A stretch of 64,000 bases of DNA from contig NZ_FNET01000011.1 of the NCBI RefSeq assembly GCF_900100275.1, positions 62,001 to 126,000 on the forward strand. The letters run 5' to 3'. Each line of letters starts with the position of its first letter. Positions within the stretch are counted from its first letter, which is position 1. The notes under the pieces are model-generated. The model did not search any database. It saw only the letters and a program-made list of their open reading frames with translations, and had not been told where the DNA came from. The position numbers and the translations under genes were made by a program. This document shows positions 26,218-34,920 of this stretch, in pieces. The DNA comes from Lentzea albidocapillata subsp. violacea (lineage in GTDB: Bacteria; Actinomycetota; Actinomycetes; Mycobacteriales; Pseudonocardiaceae).

Positions 26218-28062
26218 GTGCCTCAGCTCCGCTCTCGCACCACCACTCACGGCCGCAACGCAGCGGGTGCCCGCGCCCTCTGGCGCGCGACCGGCATGAC
26301 CGACAGCGACTTCGGCAAACCGATCATCGCGATCGCCAACTCCTACACGCAGTTCGTGCCGGGCCACGTGCACCTGCGCGATCTCGGGGACATCGTGGCC
26401 GAGGCGGTGCGCGAGGCGGGCGGTGTCGCACGCGAGTTCCACACCATCGCCGTCGACGACGGCATCGCCATGGGCCACAGCGGGATGCTCTACTCGCTGC
26501 CCAGCCGCGAGATCATCGCCGACTCCGTCGAGTACATGGTCAACGCGCACCAGGCCGACGCGATCGTGTGCATCTCGAACTGCGACAAGATCACCCCCGG
26601 CATGCTGAACGCGGCGATGCGGCTCAACATCCCCGTCGTGTTCGTGTCCGGCGGGCCGATGGAGGCCGGCAAGGCCGTCGTCGTCGAGGGTGTCGCCGTC
26701 GCGCCGACCGACCTGATCACCGCGATCTCCGCCTCGGCCTCCCCCGCGGTGAGCGAGGAGGGGCTCTCCGAGGTCGAGCGCTCCGCGTGCCCGACGTGCG
26801 GTTCCTGCTCCGGCATGTTCACGGCGAACTCCATGAACTGCCTCACCGAGGCCCTCGGCCTGTCGCTGCCGGGCAACGGTTCCACGCTGGCCACCCACGC
26901 CGCGCGCCGCGAGCTGTTCTCCGAGGCCGGCCGCGTGGTCGTGGAACTGTGCAGGCGCTGGTACGGCGAGGACGACGAGTCGGCGCTGCCGCGGTCGATC
27001 GCGAACCGCAAGGCGTTCGAGAACGCGATGGCCCTCGACATGGCCATGGGCGGCTCGACGAACACCGTGCTGCACATCCTCGCCGCCGCGCAGGAGGGCG
27101 AGATCGACTTCACGCTGCAGGACATCGACGACCTGTCCCGCCGCGTGCCGTGCCTGTCCAAGGTGTCGCCGAACTCCGACTACCACATGGAGGACGTGCA
27201 CCGGGCCGGCGGAATCCCCGCGCTGCTGGGCGAGCTCTACCGCGGCGGCCTGCTGCACGACGACGTCACGTCGGTGCACACGCCGACGATGGCGGAGTGG
27301 CTCGGCAAGTGGGACATCCGCGCTGCGGAGCCGTCGCCCGAGGCCATCGAGCTGTTCCACGCCGCTCCCGGTGGCGTGCGCACGACCGAGGCGTTCTCGA
27401 CGTCGAACCGCTGGTCCTCTTTGGACACCGACGCGGCCGGCGGCTGCATCCGCGACATCGAGCACGCCTACACGCGCGACGGCGGCCTGGCCGTCCTGCG
27501 CGGCAACCTGGCCGAGCGCGGCGCGATCATCAAGGCCGCGGGCATCGACGAGGAGCTGTGGCACTTCGAGGGCCCGACGCGCGTCGTCGAGTCCCAGGAG
27601 CAGGCCGTCTCGGCGATCCTCAACAAGGAGATCCAGGCGGGCGAGGTGCTGGTCGTGCGTTACGAGGGCCCGTCCGGCGGCCCCGGCATGCAGGAGATGC
27701 TGCACCCGACGGCGTTCCTCAAGGGCTCCGGCCTGGGCAGGAAGTGCGCGCTGATCACGGACGGCCGGTTCTCCGGCGGTTCGTCGGGTCTGTCGATCGG
27801 CCACATCTCGCCGGAGGCGGCGGGCGGCGGCACGATCGGTCTCGTCGAGAACGGCGACCGGATCCTGATCGACGTCCACGAGCGGCGCCTCGAGCTGCTG
27901 GTCGACGCCGACGTGCTGGCCGAGCGCCGCGCGAAGATGGAGGCGTCGGAACGGCCGTGGCAGCCGGTGGACCGGGTTCGTCCGGTGACGGCGGCGCTGC
28001 GGGCGTACGCGCGGATGGCGACGGACGCGTCGACTGGCGCAGTGCGCAACCCGGACCTCTAA
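26218..28062 (+). CDS. ilvD: dihydroxy-acid dehydratase
   Basis: Fe-S dehydratase making the 2-oxo acids of valine and isoleucine. The 614 residues carry cluster cysteines in [13 protein letters not shown] and [20 protein letters not shown], and the C-terminal [23 protein letters not shown] 26218 lies 3-4 nt after GGAGGAG, slightly tight. Unlike M. tuberculosis, where ilvD is elsewhere, it is placed here between ilvBNC and the DoxX gene. No leader peptide is visible in 26141-26217. Confidence 0.97.
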   Translation: MPQLRSRTTTHGRNAAGARALWRATGMTDSDFGKPIIAIANSYTQFVPGHVHLRDLGDIVAEAVREAGGVAREFHTIAVDDGIAMGHSGMLYSLPSREIIADSVEYMVNAHQADAIVCISNCDKITPGMLNAAMRLNIPVVFVSGGPMEAGKAVVVEGVAVAPTDLITAISASASPAVSEEGLSEVERSACPTCGSCSGMFTANSMNCLTEALGLSLPGNGSTLATHAARRELFSEAGRVVVELCRRWYGEDDESALPRSIANRKAFENAMALDMAMGGSTNTVLHILAAAQEGEIDFTLQDIDDLSRRVPCLSKVSPNSDYHMEDVHRAGGIPALLGELYRGGLLHDDVTSVHTPTMAEWLGKWDIRAAEPSPEAIELFHAAPGGVRTTEAFSTSNRWSSLDTDAAGGCIRDIEHAYTRDGGLAVLRGNLAERGAIIKAAGIDEELWHFEGPTRVVESQEQAVSAILNKEIQAGEVLVVRYEGPSGGPGMQEMLHPTAFLKGSGLGRKCALITDGRFSGGSSGLSIGHISPEAAGGGTIGLVENGDRILIDVHERRLELLVDADVLAERRAKMEASERPWQPVDRVRPVTAALRAYARMATDASTGAVRNPDL

Positions 28063-28301
28063 AGAGCCAGTGCGAGCGCCATAGCGGCGCCGAACACGAG
28101 CCAGCCCGTCAGCGGACCGCTGACGGGCTGGTCTGTCTTCTTGACCATGACGCCGCTGACGATGAGCCCCGCGAGGAGCCCGAGCGGCGGTAGCAGGGAT
28201 TTCGCGGTGAGCCCGAACGGGAACGCCAGCAGGTAGACGACCGGTATCCCGATCACGAGCAGGGTGAGCTGGAGCAACGCTCCCGTCAGGTTCTTCCGCA
28301 C
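28059..28301 (-). CDS. small membrane protein
   Basis: 80-residue hydrophobic protein with two to three helices ([53 protein letters not shown]). It follows the DoxX gene by 10 nt on the same strand and its stop overlaps the ilvD stop by 4 nt. A perfect 15-bp hairpin lies in its coding sequence. I do not recognise a family; it is probably a partner or passenger of the DoxX protein. Confidence 0.72.
   Translation of the reverse strand: MRKNLTGALLQLTLLVIGIPVVYLLAFPFGLTAKSLLPPLGLLAGLIVSGVMVKKTDQPVSGPLTGWLVFGAAMALALAL
28101..28131 (+). terminator. hairpin downstream of ilvD, inside an opposing gene
   Basis: Perfect 15-bp inverted repeat (CCAGCCCGTCAGCGG and complement, single-base spacer) 38 bp after the ilvD stop, followed by TCTGTCTTC. 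It is also coding sequence for the 80-residue membrane protein on the minus strand. Confidence 0.7.
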
Positions 28302-28311
28302 AGGGTTGTTC

Positions 28312-29040
28312 CTACCGGAAGACGAAGAACGTCACCGCCGCACCACCGGCCGCGATGACCAGCGCGATGAACCCGGCCGCCAGCGGGTGGCGGAACCAGC
28401 TGCGGTTGTAGTCCAGCGCGGCGCGGCCGGGCCCGGCGAAGAGCGCCGCGAACGCCATGCCCGCGAGCGCCAGCTCCAGCTCGACGCCGTTCGGGCCGAA
28501 GAAGCCGCCCTTGTACTGCAGCGCGATGACGTTGGCCATCACGGCGAGCAGTCCCGCCGCGGCGAGAGGCGTGAAGAGGCCGAGCACGAGCAGCGCGCCG
28601 CCGGCCAGTTCGGTGATGCCGGTGACCCAGGCGAGGACGACCGACTCGCGGTAGCCCATCTTCTCCAGCGACTGCGCGAAGCCGTTGATGCCGGGGCCGC
28701 CGAACAGGCCGAAGACCTTCTGCAGTCCGTGCAGCACGAAGATGCCGCCCAGCACCGCGCGCAGCCCGAGCAGACCGATGTCGGGACCGGCGGTCCAGCC
28801 GAACTTCCTGCGGTCGTCGTCGAAGGGGTCGTCGCGGGTGTCGTCCACAGTGGACTTGTCCAGCGGCGTGTAGCCGGTGTTGTCGAACGCCTTCGTCGTC
28901 GAGTCGTACGACTGGGTCGCGTCTTCGCCGACTCTGGTGGTGCTGTCGTCGAAGTGGTGCACTCCCCCTCCGCTGCTCGAGTAGAACGAGTCGTCGGAGA
29001 AAGCACTCGATGTGGTCGAGCCTTTGTCGTGAGTAGCCAC
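28312..29040 (-). CDS. DoxX-family membrane protein
   Basis: 242 residues. The first 80 are hydrophilic and rich in Ser, Thr and Asp (e.g. STTSSAFSDDSFYSSSGGG), presumably cytosolic; residues about 85-240 form the four-helix DoxX domain (LRAVLGGIFVLHGLQKVFGL, GITELAGGALLVLGLFTPL, NVIALQYKGGFFGPNGVELE). The M. tuberculosis homologue at the same locus, Rv3005c, works with SodA and SseA in a membrane thiol-oxidoreductase complex, so a redox role is likely. No SseA gene is nearby here. Confidence 0.9.
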   Translation of the reverse strand: MATHDKGSTTSSAFSDDSFYSSSGGGVHHFDDSTTRVGEDATQSYDSTTKAFDNTGYTPLDKSTVDDTRDDPFDDDRRKFGWTAGPDIGLLGLRAVLGGIFVLHGLQKVFGLFGGPGINGFAQSLEKMGYRESVVLAWVTGITELAGGALLVLGLFTPLAAAGLLAVMANVIALQYKGGFFGPNGVELELALAGMAFAALFAGPGRAALDYNRSWFRHPLAAGFIALVIAAGGAAVTFFVFR

Positions 29041-29109
29041 GCCCGCACGCTAGGGGGCCTCGCGCGGACGCGCGAGAGCCGAACGGCAGCCCGGTTTCAC
29101 CCGTATGGA

Positions 29110-30024
29110 CTAGTAGGTGCCGTGCACGAGGTTGCGCGGCTGCTCCCCCGCGGCGAACCGGGCGATCTCCGCGGCGGCGATCGCGTAGGCCCGATGCGCG
29201 TGTCCCGTGCAGGACCCGGCCACGTGCGGGGTGAGGAACAGGCCCGGTGCGGTCCACAGTGGATGATCGGCCGGCAGCGGTTCGGGATCGGTCACGTCGA
29301 GAGCAGCGCGCAGTCGCCCGGAATTCAGTTCGGCGAGCAATGCGTCCGTGTCCACGACGGGGCCGCGGGCGCCGTTGACCAGGATCGCGTTGTCCTTCAT
29401 CGCGGCCAGGAACTTGGCGTCGACGAGGTGCCGGGTCTCCTCCGTCATCGGCGTGAAGATGACCACCGCGTCGAACTCCGGCAGCAGCTGCGGCAGATCG
29501 TCCTGGCCGTGCACGCCTTCGCGGGCGGTACGGCCGACCAGGGTCGCCGTCGCGTCGAACGGTTCGAGGCGGCGCTTCAGCTGCTCGCCCAGGTCACCGG
29601 CGCCGACGATGAGGACCTTCTTGTCCTGCAAGGTGTCCGTCAGGTGGTAGTCCCAGCGGCCCTCGGCCCTGGCCCGCTCGAAGACGAGGAAGTCTCGGTA
29701 TATCGCGATCAACGCGCCGATGGCCCACTCCGCGGTGCTGCCGCCGTGCGCGCCCCGGCAGGTGGAGAGCATCACGTCGGCCGGCACCTTGCCGACGAAG
29801 TTCTCCGCACCGGCGCTGAGCAACTGCACGAGTTTGAGGTTCGGCAACTGCGCGAACACCTCGCGCGGGTCGGTGCCCGCGAGGAACCGCGGGATCAGCA
29901 CCTCGGCGTTCTGGGCGTCAGACGGCAGCGGTTCCCCCGGCACGTAACGAACCGGCCGGACACCGTCCACCTGGGACAGCGCCTGGACTCCGAAATCATC
30001 TGGCACGAGCACGGTGAGCGTCAC
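29110..30024 (-). CDS. D-isomer-specific 2-hydroxyacid dehydrogenase
   Basis: NAD(P)-dependent dehydrogenase of about 304 residues. NAD motif VLIVGAGDLGEQLKRRL, catalytic Arg in LVNGARGPVVDTDAL, Glu in LDVTDPEPLPADHPLW, and His in LFLTPHVAGSC. I place the start at GTG 30024 (VTLTVLVPDDFG); the longer frame runs into the divergent hydrolase gene. The substrate is open: glyoxylate/hydroxypyruvate-like enzymes share these motifs. Confidence 0.92.
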   Translation of the reverse strand: MTLTVLVPDDFGVQALSQVDGVRPVRYVPGEPLPSDAQNAEVLIPRFLAGTDPREVFAQLPNLKLVQLLSAGAENFVGKVPADVMLSTCRGAHGGSTAEWAIGALIAIYRDFLVFERARAEGRWDYHLTDTLQDKKVLIVGAGDLGEQLKRRLEPFDATATLVGRTAREGVHGQDDLPQLLPEFDAVVIFTPMTEETRHLVDAKFLAAMKDNAILVNGARGPVVDTDALLAELNSGRLRAALDVTDPEPLPADHPLWTAPGLFLTPHVAGSCTGHAHRAYAIAAAEIARFAAGEQPRNLVHGTY

Positions 30025-30052
30025 CAGGCCAAAGTACGTCAGAATGACTGCC

Positions 30053-30955
30053 ATGCGGGAGCACGACATCATCGCGTGGGACGGCACGAAGCTCCGGACG
30101 TGGCAGGTGCCAGGTGAGGGAACACCTGTGCTCCTGTGTCCCGGCGTGGGTTCGGGCCCCGAGTCGTGGCCGTCGCTGACCGATCGCGGCGGCCTGCTCA
30201 GCTGGTACATGCGCGGCACGATGGGCTCGGACCGCCCGGTCGACGAGCGCAACATCTCGCTGGACGACCACGTGGCGGACGCCATCGCCGTGCTGGACGA
30301 AGCAGGCATCGAGCGGTGCGTCGTCATGGGCTGGTCGATGGGCGTGACGATCGCGGCAGAGCTGGCGTTGCGTCATCCGGAACGGGTGGCGGGCCTGCTG
30401 CTCGTCGCGGGCGCGCCGGGCGACTCGTTCGACGCCATGCTGCCGCTGGTGCCGAAGAGCGTGCGCCGGTTCGTCGGGCTGACGGGCACGAGGCTGTTGC
30501 AGCAGGCCGGTCCGGTGCTGGACAAGGTGCTGCACCGCATCCCGGTGACGGACGCGACGACGTTCCTGTTGCGGCACAGCGGCGTGATCAAGCCCTCGAG
30601 CGACCCGGCGGCCGTCGGGCAGGCGGTGCGCCGGTTCCTGCAGCACGACTGGCGCTGGTACTTCACGCTGGCGCTCGCACTGGGCGGGACGCCGCGCCAG
30701 GACCTCGCCCCGATCGTGTGCCCGGTCACACTGCTGGCCGGTCGTGACGACGTGCTGGCGACGACGGAGAGCATGTCCGGGCCCGTCGGCGCGCTGCCGC
30801 AGGCACGGCTGCGCGTGCTGCCGTGCAGCCACTACCTGCCGTTGGAGGCGCCCGAGGTGGTGAGCGCCGAGCTCGACCTGCTGCTCGACCGCGTCCGGTC
30901 GGTCGACTTCGCCACCGCCGAGAAGTTGACTTCGGGTTCACGGCCCCGCACCTAA
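30053..30955 (+). CDS. alpha/beta-fold hydrolase
   Basis: 300-residue hydrolase with nucleophile elbow GWSMG (in CVVMGWSMGVTIAAELALRH), acid Asp in LAGRDDVL and His in CSHYLPLEAPE, a complete triad. ATG 30044 (MTAMREHD) is the alternative start; neither has a clear ribosome-binding site. It is divergent from the 2-hydroxyacid dehydrogenase with only 28 bp between starts and 10 nt ahead of the LppZ-like gene, so it may be the first gene of a two-gene operon. Confidence 0.87.
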   Translation: MREHDIIAWDGTKLRTWQVPGEGTPVLLCPGVGSGPESWPSLTDRGGLLSWYMRGTMGSDRPVDERNISLDDHVADAIAVLDEAGIERCVVMGWSMGVTIAAELALRHPERVAGLLLVAGAPGDSFDAMLPLVPKSVRRFVGLTGTRLLQQAGPVLDKVLHRIPVTDATTFLLRHSGVIKPSSDPAAVGQAVRRFLQHDWRWYFTLALALGGTPRQDLAPIVCPVTLLAGRDDVLATTESMSGPVGALPQARLRVLPCSHYLPLEAPEVVSAELDLLLDRVRSVDFATAEKLTSGSRPRT

Positions 30956-30965
30956 CCTGGGAGCC

Positions 30966-32126
30966 GTGGTTCGTTCCGTAGCGTTGCTGACCGCCGTCTG
31001 CCTGCTGGCAGGGGGTTGCGCGAGCTTTCCCGACGAACCGGCGCCCACACAGTGGAGCGCGCAACCACAGCTGACCCCGCAGGCAGGCCCGAAACCGGAG
31101 CTGCCGGGCGAGTACCGCCCGGCGCCCGGCGATCCCGGCCGCAACCCGGCGCCGCAGAGCGTGCCGCCGCCGCAGGGCTGCAAGGACTACCACCCGGCTG
31201 TCGTGGCCACCTGCCTCAACACCGTCACGGGCGTCGCCCCGATCGGTGCGGACGCCCAGGGCGGCGTCGCGGCGTACGCGACCGAACGCGGCGGGCGCCT
31301 GCTCAAGGTCACCAAGGACGTCGACCCGGTCGTGGTCGCCCAGCTGGAGGTCGACACCTCGACCGACGGCGGGCTGACCGGCCTCGCGCTGTCGGCGACG
31401 TTCGCCGAGGACCAGCTCGCGTACGTCTACGTGACGACGGCGACGGACAACCGGGTGCTGCGCATCGCGCCCGGCGACACGCCCAAGCCGATCCTCACCG
31501 GCATCCCGAAGGGCCCGTCGGGCAACCGGGGTGTGCTGGCGAGCGACCGCAAGGGCGCGATCCTCGTCGCGACCGGTGACGCCGGAAACCCCGCGCTCGC
31601 CGCCGACCCGAACTCGCTGGCAGGCAAGGTGCTGCGGATCGACGGCTCCGGCCAGCCCGCCCAGGGCAACCCGACGGCCGGCAGCACGGTCGTCTCCTCC
31701 GGACTGCGACTGCCCGGCGGTCTGTGCGTCTCGGCGGACGCCACGAAGACCTGGGTGACGGACTGGGCCGCGAGCGGCGACGTCGTCTACCGCGTGGCGC
31801 CGGGCAAGCTCGGCGAGGTCGCATGGGCGTGGCCGGACCGGCCCGGCGTGATGGGCTGCTCGTCCTACTCGGACCAGCTGTCCGTGGCGACGTCCAAGAC
31901 GCCCGGCTACCAGTCGCTGTCGATGAACGCCGCCGGTGCCTTCACGGGCAAGCCCGAGATCGCGATGGCGGAGGACGGCTTCGGCCTGCTCGGCCCGATG
32001 GAGATGCTGAACGAGTCGGCGTCGCTGGCCGGCACGGTCAACAAGGCGGGTGGCACGCCGGTGTCGTCGGACGACCGGGTCGTCATCATCGTGCGCCCGA
32101 ACAACGGCGGCGGCACGAAGGATTAG
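30966..32126 (+). CDS. LppZ-like lipoprotein, glucose/sorbosone dehydrogenase fold
   Basis: 386-residue exported lipoprotein: signal peptide ending in lipobox LAGGC (Cys18), then a Pro-rich linker to about residue 70, then a six-bladed propeller of the soluble quinoprotein glucose/sorbosone dehydrogenase type (GGLTGLALSATFAEDQLAYV, SLAGKVLRIDG, SSGLRLPGGLCVS). M. tuberculosis lppZ (Rv3006) occupies the matching position. Whether it binds PQQ cannot be said. GTG start at 30966. Confidence 0.88.
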   Translation: MVRSVALLTAVCLLAGGCASFPDEPAPTQWSAQPQLTPQAGPKPELPGEYRPAPGDPGRNPAPQSVPPPQGCKDYHPAVVATCLNTVTGVAPIGADAQGGVAAYATERGGRLLKVTKDVDPVVVAQLEVDTSTDGGLTGLALSATFAEDQLAYVYVTTATDNRVLRIAPGDTPKPILTGIPKGPSGNRGVLASDRKGAILVATGDAGNPALAADPNSLAGKVLRIDGSGQPAQGNPTAGSTVVSSGLRLPGGLCVSADATKTWVTDWAASGDVVYRVAPGKLGEVAWAWPDRPGVMGCSSYSDQLSVATSKTPGYQSLSMNAAGAFTGKPEIAMAEDGFGLLGPMEMLNESASLAGTVNKAGGTPVSSDDRVVIIVRPNNGGGTKD

Positions 32127-32194
32127 CGGCGCACAGTTTCCTGCCGCCGGGGGTTTCGTAAATCAGGAACCGGGAACCCTGGAGCGGGGTAGTG

Positions 32195-32239
32195 CAAGCG
32201 GGGCGAGGAAGGCTGTCGGGGCCTTCCTCGCCCCGCTTG
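32195..32239. terminator. bidirectional terminator
   Basis: Perfect 19-bp stem with a 7-nt loop between the LppZ-like gene and the M14 peptidase; one of the strongest hairpins in the window. Confidence 0.9.
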
Positions 32240-32243
32240 GTTC

Positions 32244-34742
32244 TTAGCCGGCGCTCCAGAACAGAGCGCGCGCGACCTGCGCGTACAGGCCCTTCGGGTG
32301 GTTGCGGAACATCGGCTCCGTGCCGAACAACACCACCTTCGCGCCGTTCGCCGCCGTACCGGACACGACCGCTGCCTGACCCGCTGCCGCGTCCTGGCCG
32401 CCGGTGCCGTTGTCGCGTGCGTGCCAATGGCCGGCGGCGATCACCGTGCTGCCGTAGCGCTGTTCGACCGTCACGCCCGTGCCGAGGTTCGTGAACCACT
32501 GCGGTGCGTACACGAACGAGTGCGGCAACGCGCCGGCGCCGACCGGGCCGGTGCCGTTGACGACGTTCACGACGCCGTTGGCGTCCTCCCAACCGGCGAC
32601 CGGCGTGGCCTGCAGGAGCTTGGCGTCGGCGTTGAACCTGCTGCCCGTCGCGCCGCGCGTGACCACACCGCCGCGCTTGAGGAACTCGTCGAGCGCGGCC
32701 TTCGCGGTGGCGTTGAGCTGCGTGTAGTTCAGGCCCGCGCCCACGTACAGCGCGTCGATCCGCGACCAGTCGAAGCCCGCGTTCAGCACCGCCGTCGAGA
32801 TCGTGCGGACGTCGAACCCGGACTCGCGCAGCACCTGCAGTTCGTCGGCGGAGACAGCGGCCGCGATCACCTTGCGCTGCAACGCCTCGCCGCCGGCCTT
32901 GGCGGTCGTGAAGCGCACGCCGTAGCGGTCGGCGACCTCCTTGGCGGCGGCCCTTTCCCGTGCCGGGACGACGATCGTGCCGTCGTCCTGGCGGCGCAGC
33001 TCAAGACCACGCGACAGCAGGTCGTTGGCCGCGCTGACGTCCTTCTGGTCGGTCAGGCTGAGTGCGAGGTCGGCGCCCGGCGCGGCGTCGACGGCACCGG
33101 TCGGCGAGGCCGCCGTGACGGGCCTGCCGTCGAAGCGGAACTGGCCGTTGTGGTGGATCTCGACCGACGCGCCCCACAGCAGGCGGTGGCTCCAGCCGGA
33201 GATGTCGTACATGACCGGCGCCTTGTCGGAGATGTCGCTGCCCTGCTCCAGCATCACGTTCGCAAGCCCGCGCTTGGGCTGGTGCATGTCCACGACGTAC
33301 GACCCGGCCGGATAGCGTTTGCCGCCCAGCGTGAAAGGCCTCTCCGCGCGTTCGACCCGGACGTCGTGCCGGACGAGCTGGTCGACGAGCCGCGCGGCGG
33401 CGGGTGCGGACCGGTCGTTCGTGATCACGTAGGCACGCGGGAACTCCGTGCTGAAGCGGTCCTCCGGCCCGAAGCCGGGCACGAAGCCGTCCGGGATGTA
33501 GCGCTGCTTCTCACCGGCGGCGCCGCGGCGGAACATCTCCGTCTGGTTCGCGATCAGGCTGCGCCGGTTGTCGTCCACGTAGTCGAGCGTGGTCTTGATG
33601 GTGGCCTCGACGACATCCGTGTTGATCTTCGAACGCCGCTGCAGCTCCGCCGCCGGCAGGGCGTCGTAGTCGCCGCGGTTGACGCGCATCGGGATCTCGA
33701 TCGTGTACGAGACTGCACCGTGGTACATCGCGTACTGGGCGGTGTAGATCGGCGCCCAGCCGTCCCACTCGCCGACGGGGTAGTCGCGGAACGGGATCTC
33801 CGGCTTCGCCGCCTCAGGGTGCCCGAGCGCCTGCACGGCCTTCTCCATCAGCAGGCCGTTGGCGTAGCCGTGCTTGATGTACAGGTCGAAGTCGTAGTTC
33901 TGGCCGTGCGGCGGCGTGGTCGGCTCGATCAGCGTGTTCGCCACGTAGCCGTGCTCGTCCAGCATCATCAACGGCTGGGTGCGCTCCACGACGTCCTGCA
34001 TGGCCCGGTTCTCGGGCTGGGAGCTCGTGACGAAGTCGCGGTTGAGGTCGAAGCCGGCGCTGTTCGCACGCGTACCGGCGACGCGACCGTCCGGGTTCGC
34101 CGAGAGGTTGAAGTAGACCCTGCTGCGCTGCAACAACTTCCTGGTGTCCGCGTCGTTGCTGGTGGCGAGGTGCTCGATGACGCGCAACGCGCCGTCGGTG
34201 CCCTCCCACTCGTCGCCGTGGATGTTGTTGTTGATCCAGATCGGCGCCTTGTACAGGCCCGCCGGGACGTTGCGGCCTTCCTCGATGGTGGCGCGGAACC
34301 GTTCCTGGATCCGGGTCTCCGTCGCGCTCTCCGGCGCCGTCAGCGTGACGAGGTACAGGTCGCGGCCGAGCCCTGACTGGCCGACGACCTCGACGGAGAT
34401 CCTGTTGCTCTTCTGCTGCAACGCGTTCAGCTTCGGCGCGAGCGCGTGGTACGGCGCGAGACCGAGCTTGATGGACTTGTCGGCCGTGTTCTCCGGATAC
34501 GTCCGCAGCTTCGTCCGGCGCGGGTAGCCCTGGTGTCTGTCGGCCTGGTTCTCCCCCTGGGCCAGCATGGACTGCGCCTGGAAAGCGTTGTCCAGCGTGG
34601 CGACCTCGTTGCGCTCAGGCCCGTTGCCCGGCTCCCGGTCCTGGACCGAAGGTATGGATGCAGTCGGTTGCGCTGTTCCGGTTGTGGGCGCCGCTATCAC
34701 CGCGGCGGCGGCAAGGAGAACAGCGAGCAGAGTTCTGCGCAT
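32244..34742 (-). CDS. secreted M14 zinc carboxypeptidase
   Basis: 832-residue exported metallopeptidase. Signal peptide (MRRTLLAVLLAAAAVIAAPT then TGTAQ); M14 domain from about 85 to 420 with zinc ligands His175 and Glu178 (NNIHGDEWEG), substrate-binding NPDGRVAGTRANSAGFDLNR, a third His probably in LDEHGYV, and catalytic Glu in SYTIEIPMR. The C-terminal 400 residues form a non-catalytic region with a glutamine-amidotransferase-like feel (ALYVGAGLNYTQLNATAKAA). ATG 34742 gives a proper signal peptide. It lies downstream of the CHAT protease on the same strand, with a 178-bp gap. Confidence 0.92.
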   Translation of the reverse strand: MRRTLLAVLLAAAAVIAAPTTGTAQPTASIPSVQDREPGNGPERNEVATLDNAFQAQSMLAQGENQADRHQGYPRRTKLRTYPENTADKSIKLGLAPYHALAPKLNALQQKSNRISVEVVGQSGLGRDLYLVTLTAPESATETRIQERFRATIEEGRNVPAGLYKAPIWINNNIHGDEWEGTDGALRVIEHLATSNDADTRKLLQRSRVYFNLSANPDGRVAGTRANSAGFDLNRDFVTSSQPENRAMQDVVERTQPLMMLDEHGYVANTLIEPTTPPHGQNYDFDLYIKHGYANGLLMEKAVQALGHPEAAKPEIPFRDYPVGEWDGWAPIYTAQYAMYHGAVSYTIEIPMRVNRGDYDALPAAELQRRSKINTDVVEATIKTTLDYVDDNRRSLIANQTEMFRRGAAGEKQRYIPDGFVPGFGPEDRFSTEFPRAYVITNDRSAPAAARLVDQLVRHDVRVERAERPFTLGGKRYPAGSYVVDMHQPKRGLANVMLEQGSDISDKAPVMYDISGWSHRLLWGASVEIHHNGQFRFDGRPVTAASPTGAVDAAPGADLALSLTDQKDVSAANDLLSRGLELRRQDDGTIVVPARERAAAKEVADRYGVRFTTAKAGGEALQRKVIAAAVSADELQVLRESGFDVRTISTAVLNAGFDWSRIDALYVGAGLNYTQLNATAKAALDEFLKRGGVVTRGATGSRFNADAKLLQATPVAGWEDANGVVNVVNGTGPVGAGALPHSFVYAPQWFTNLGTGVTVEQRYGSTVIAAGHWHARDNGTGGQDAAAGQAAVVSGTAANGAKVVLFGTEPMFRNHPKGLYAQVARALFWSAG

Positions 34743-34758
34743 GTGGACGTTTCTCGCA

Positions 34759-34800
34759 CAACGGCCCGCGTATCGACTAGAGCCGATAGGCGGGCCGTTG
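34759..34800. promoter_or_regulatory. extended hairpin just upstream of the M14 gene
   Basis: CAACGGCCCGC pairs perfectly with GCGGGCCGTTG (11 bp) and, after a G-G mismatch, TATCG pairs with CGATA. It ends 16 nt before the M14 ATG and begins 120 nt past the CHAT gene stop, so it may terminate the CHAT transcript or structure the M14 5' untranslated region. Confidence 0.6.
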
Positions 34801-34920
34801 CATCCCCTCGGTCCAGACCAAGATGGCACAAAGACGAGAGAAGTTCACCAAGCACCTTCGCAGCCAGGGCAGAAGTCACCGCTGACCAGCGGCTTCCTCT
34901 CGAACGACCACTCGATCGGC

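Noticed and set aside
26014-27879. 621-codon minus-strand frame opposite ilvD
   Set aside because: Shadow of ilvD; low-complexity His/Arg-rich product with no motifs, while ilvD is full length and conserved.
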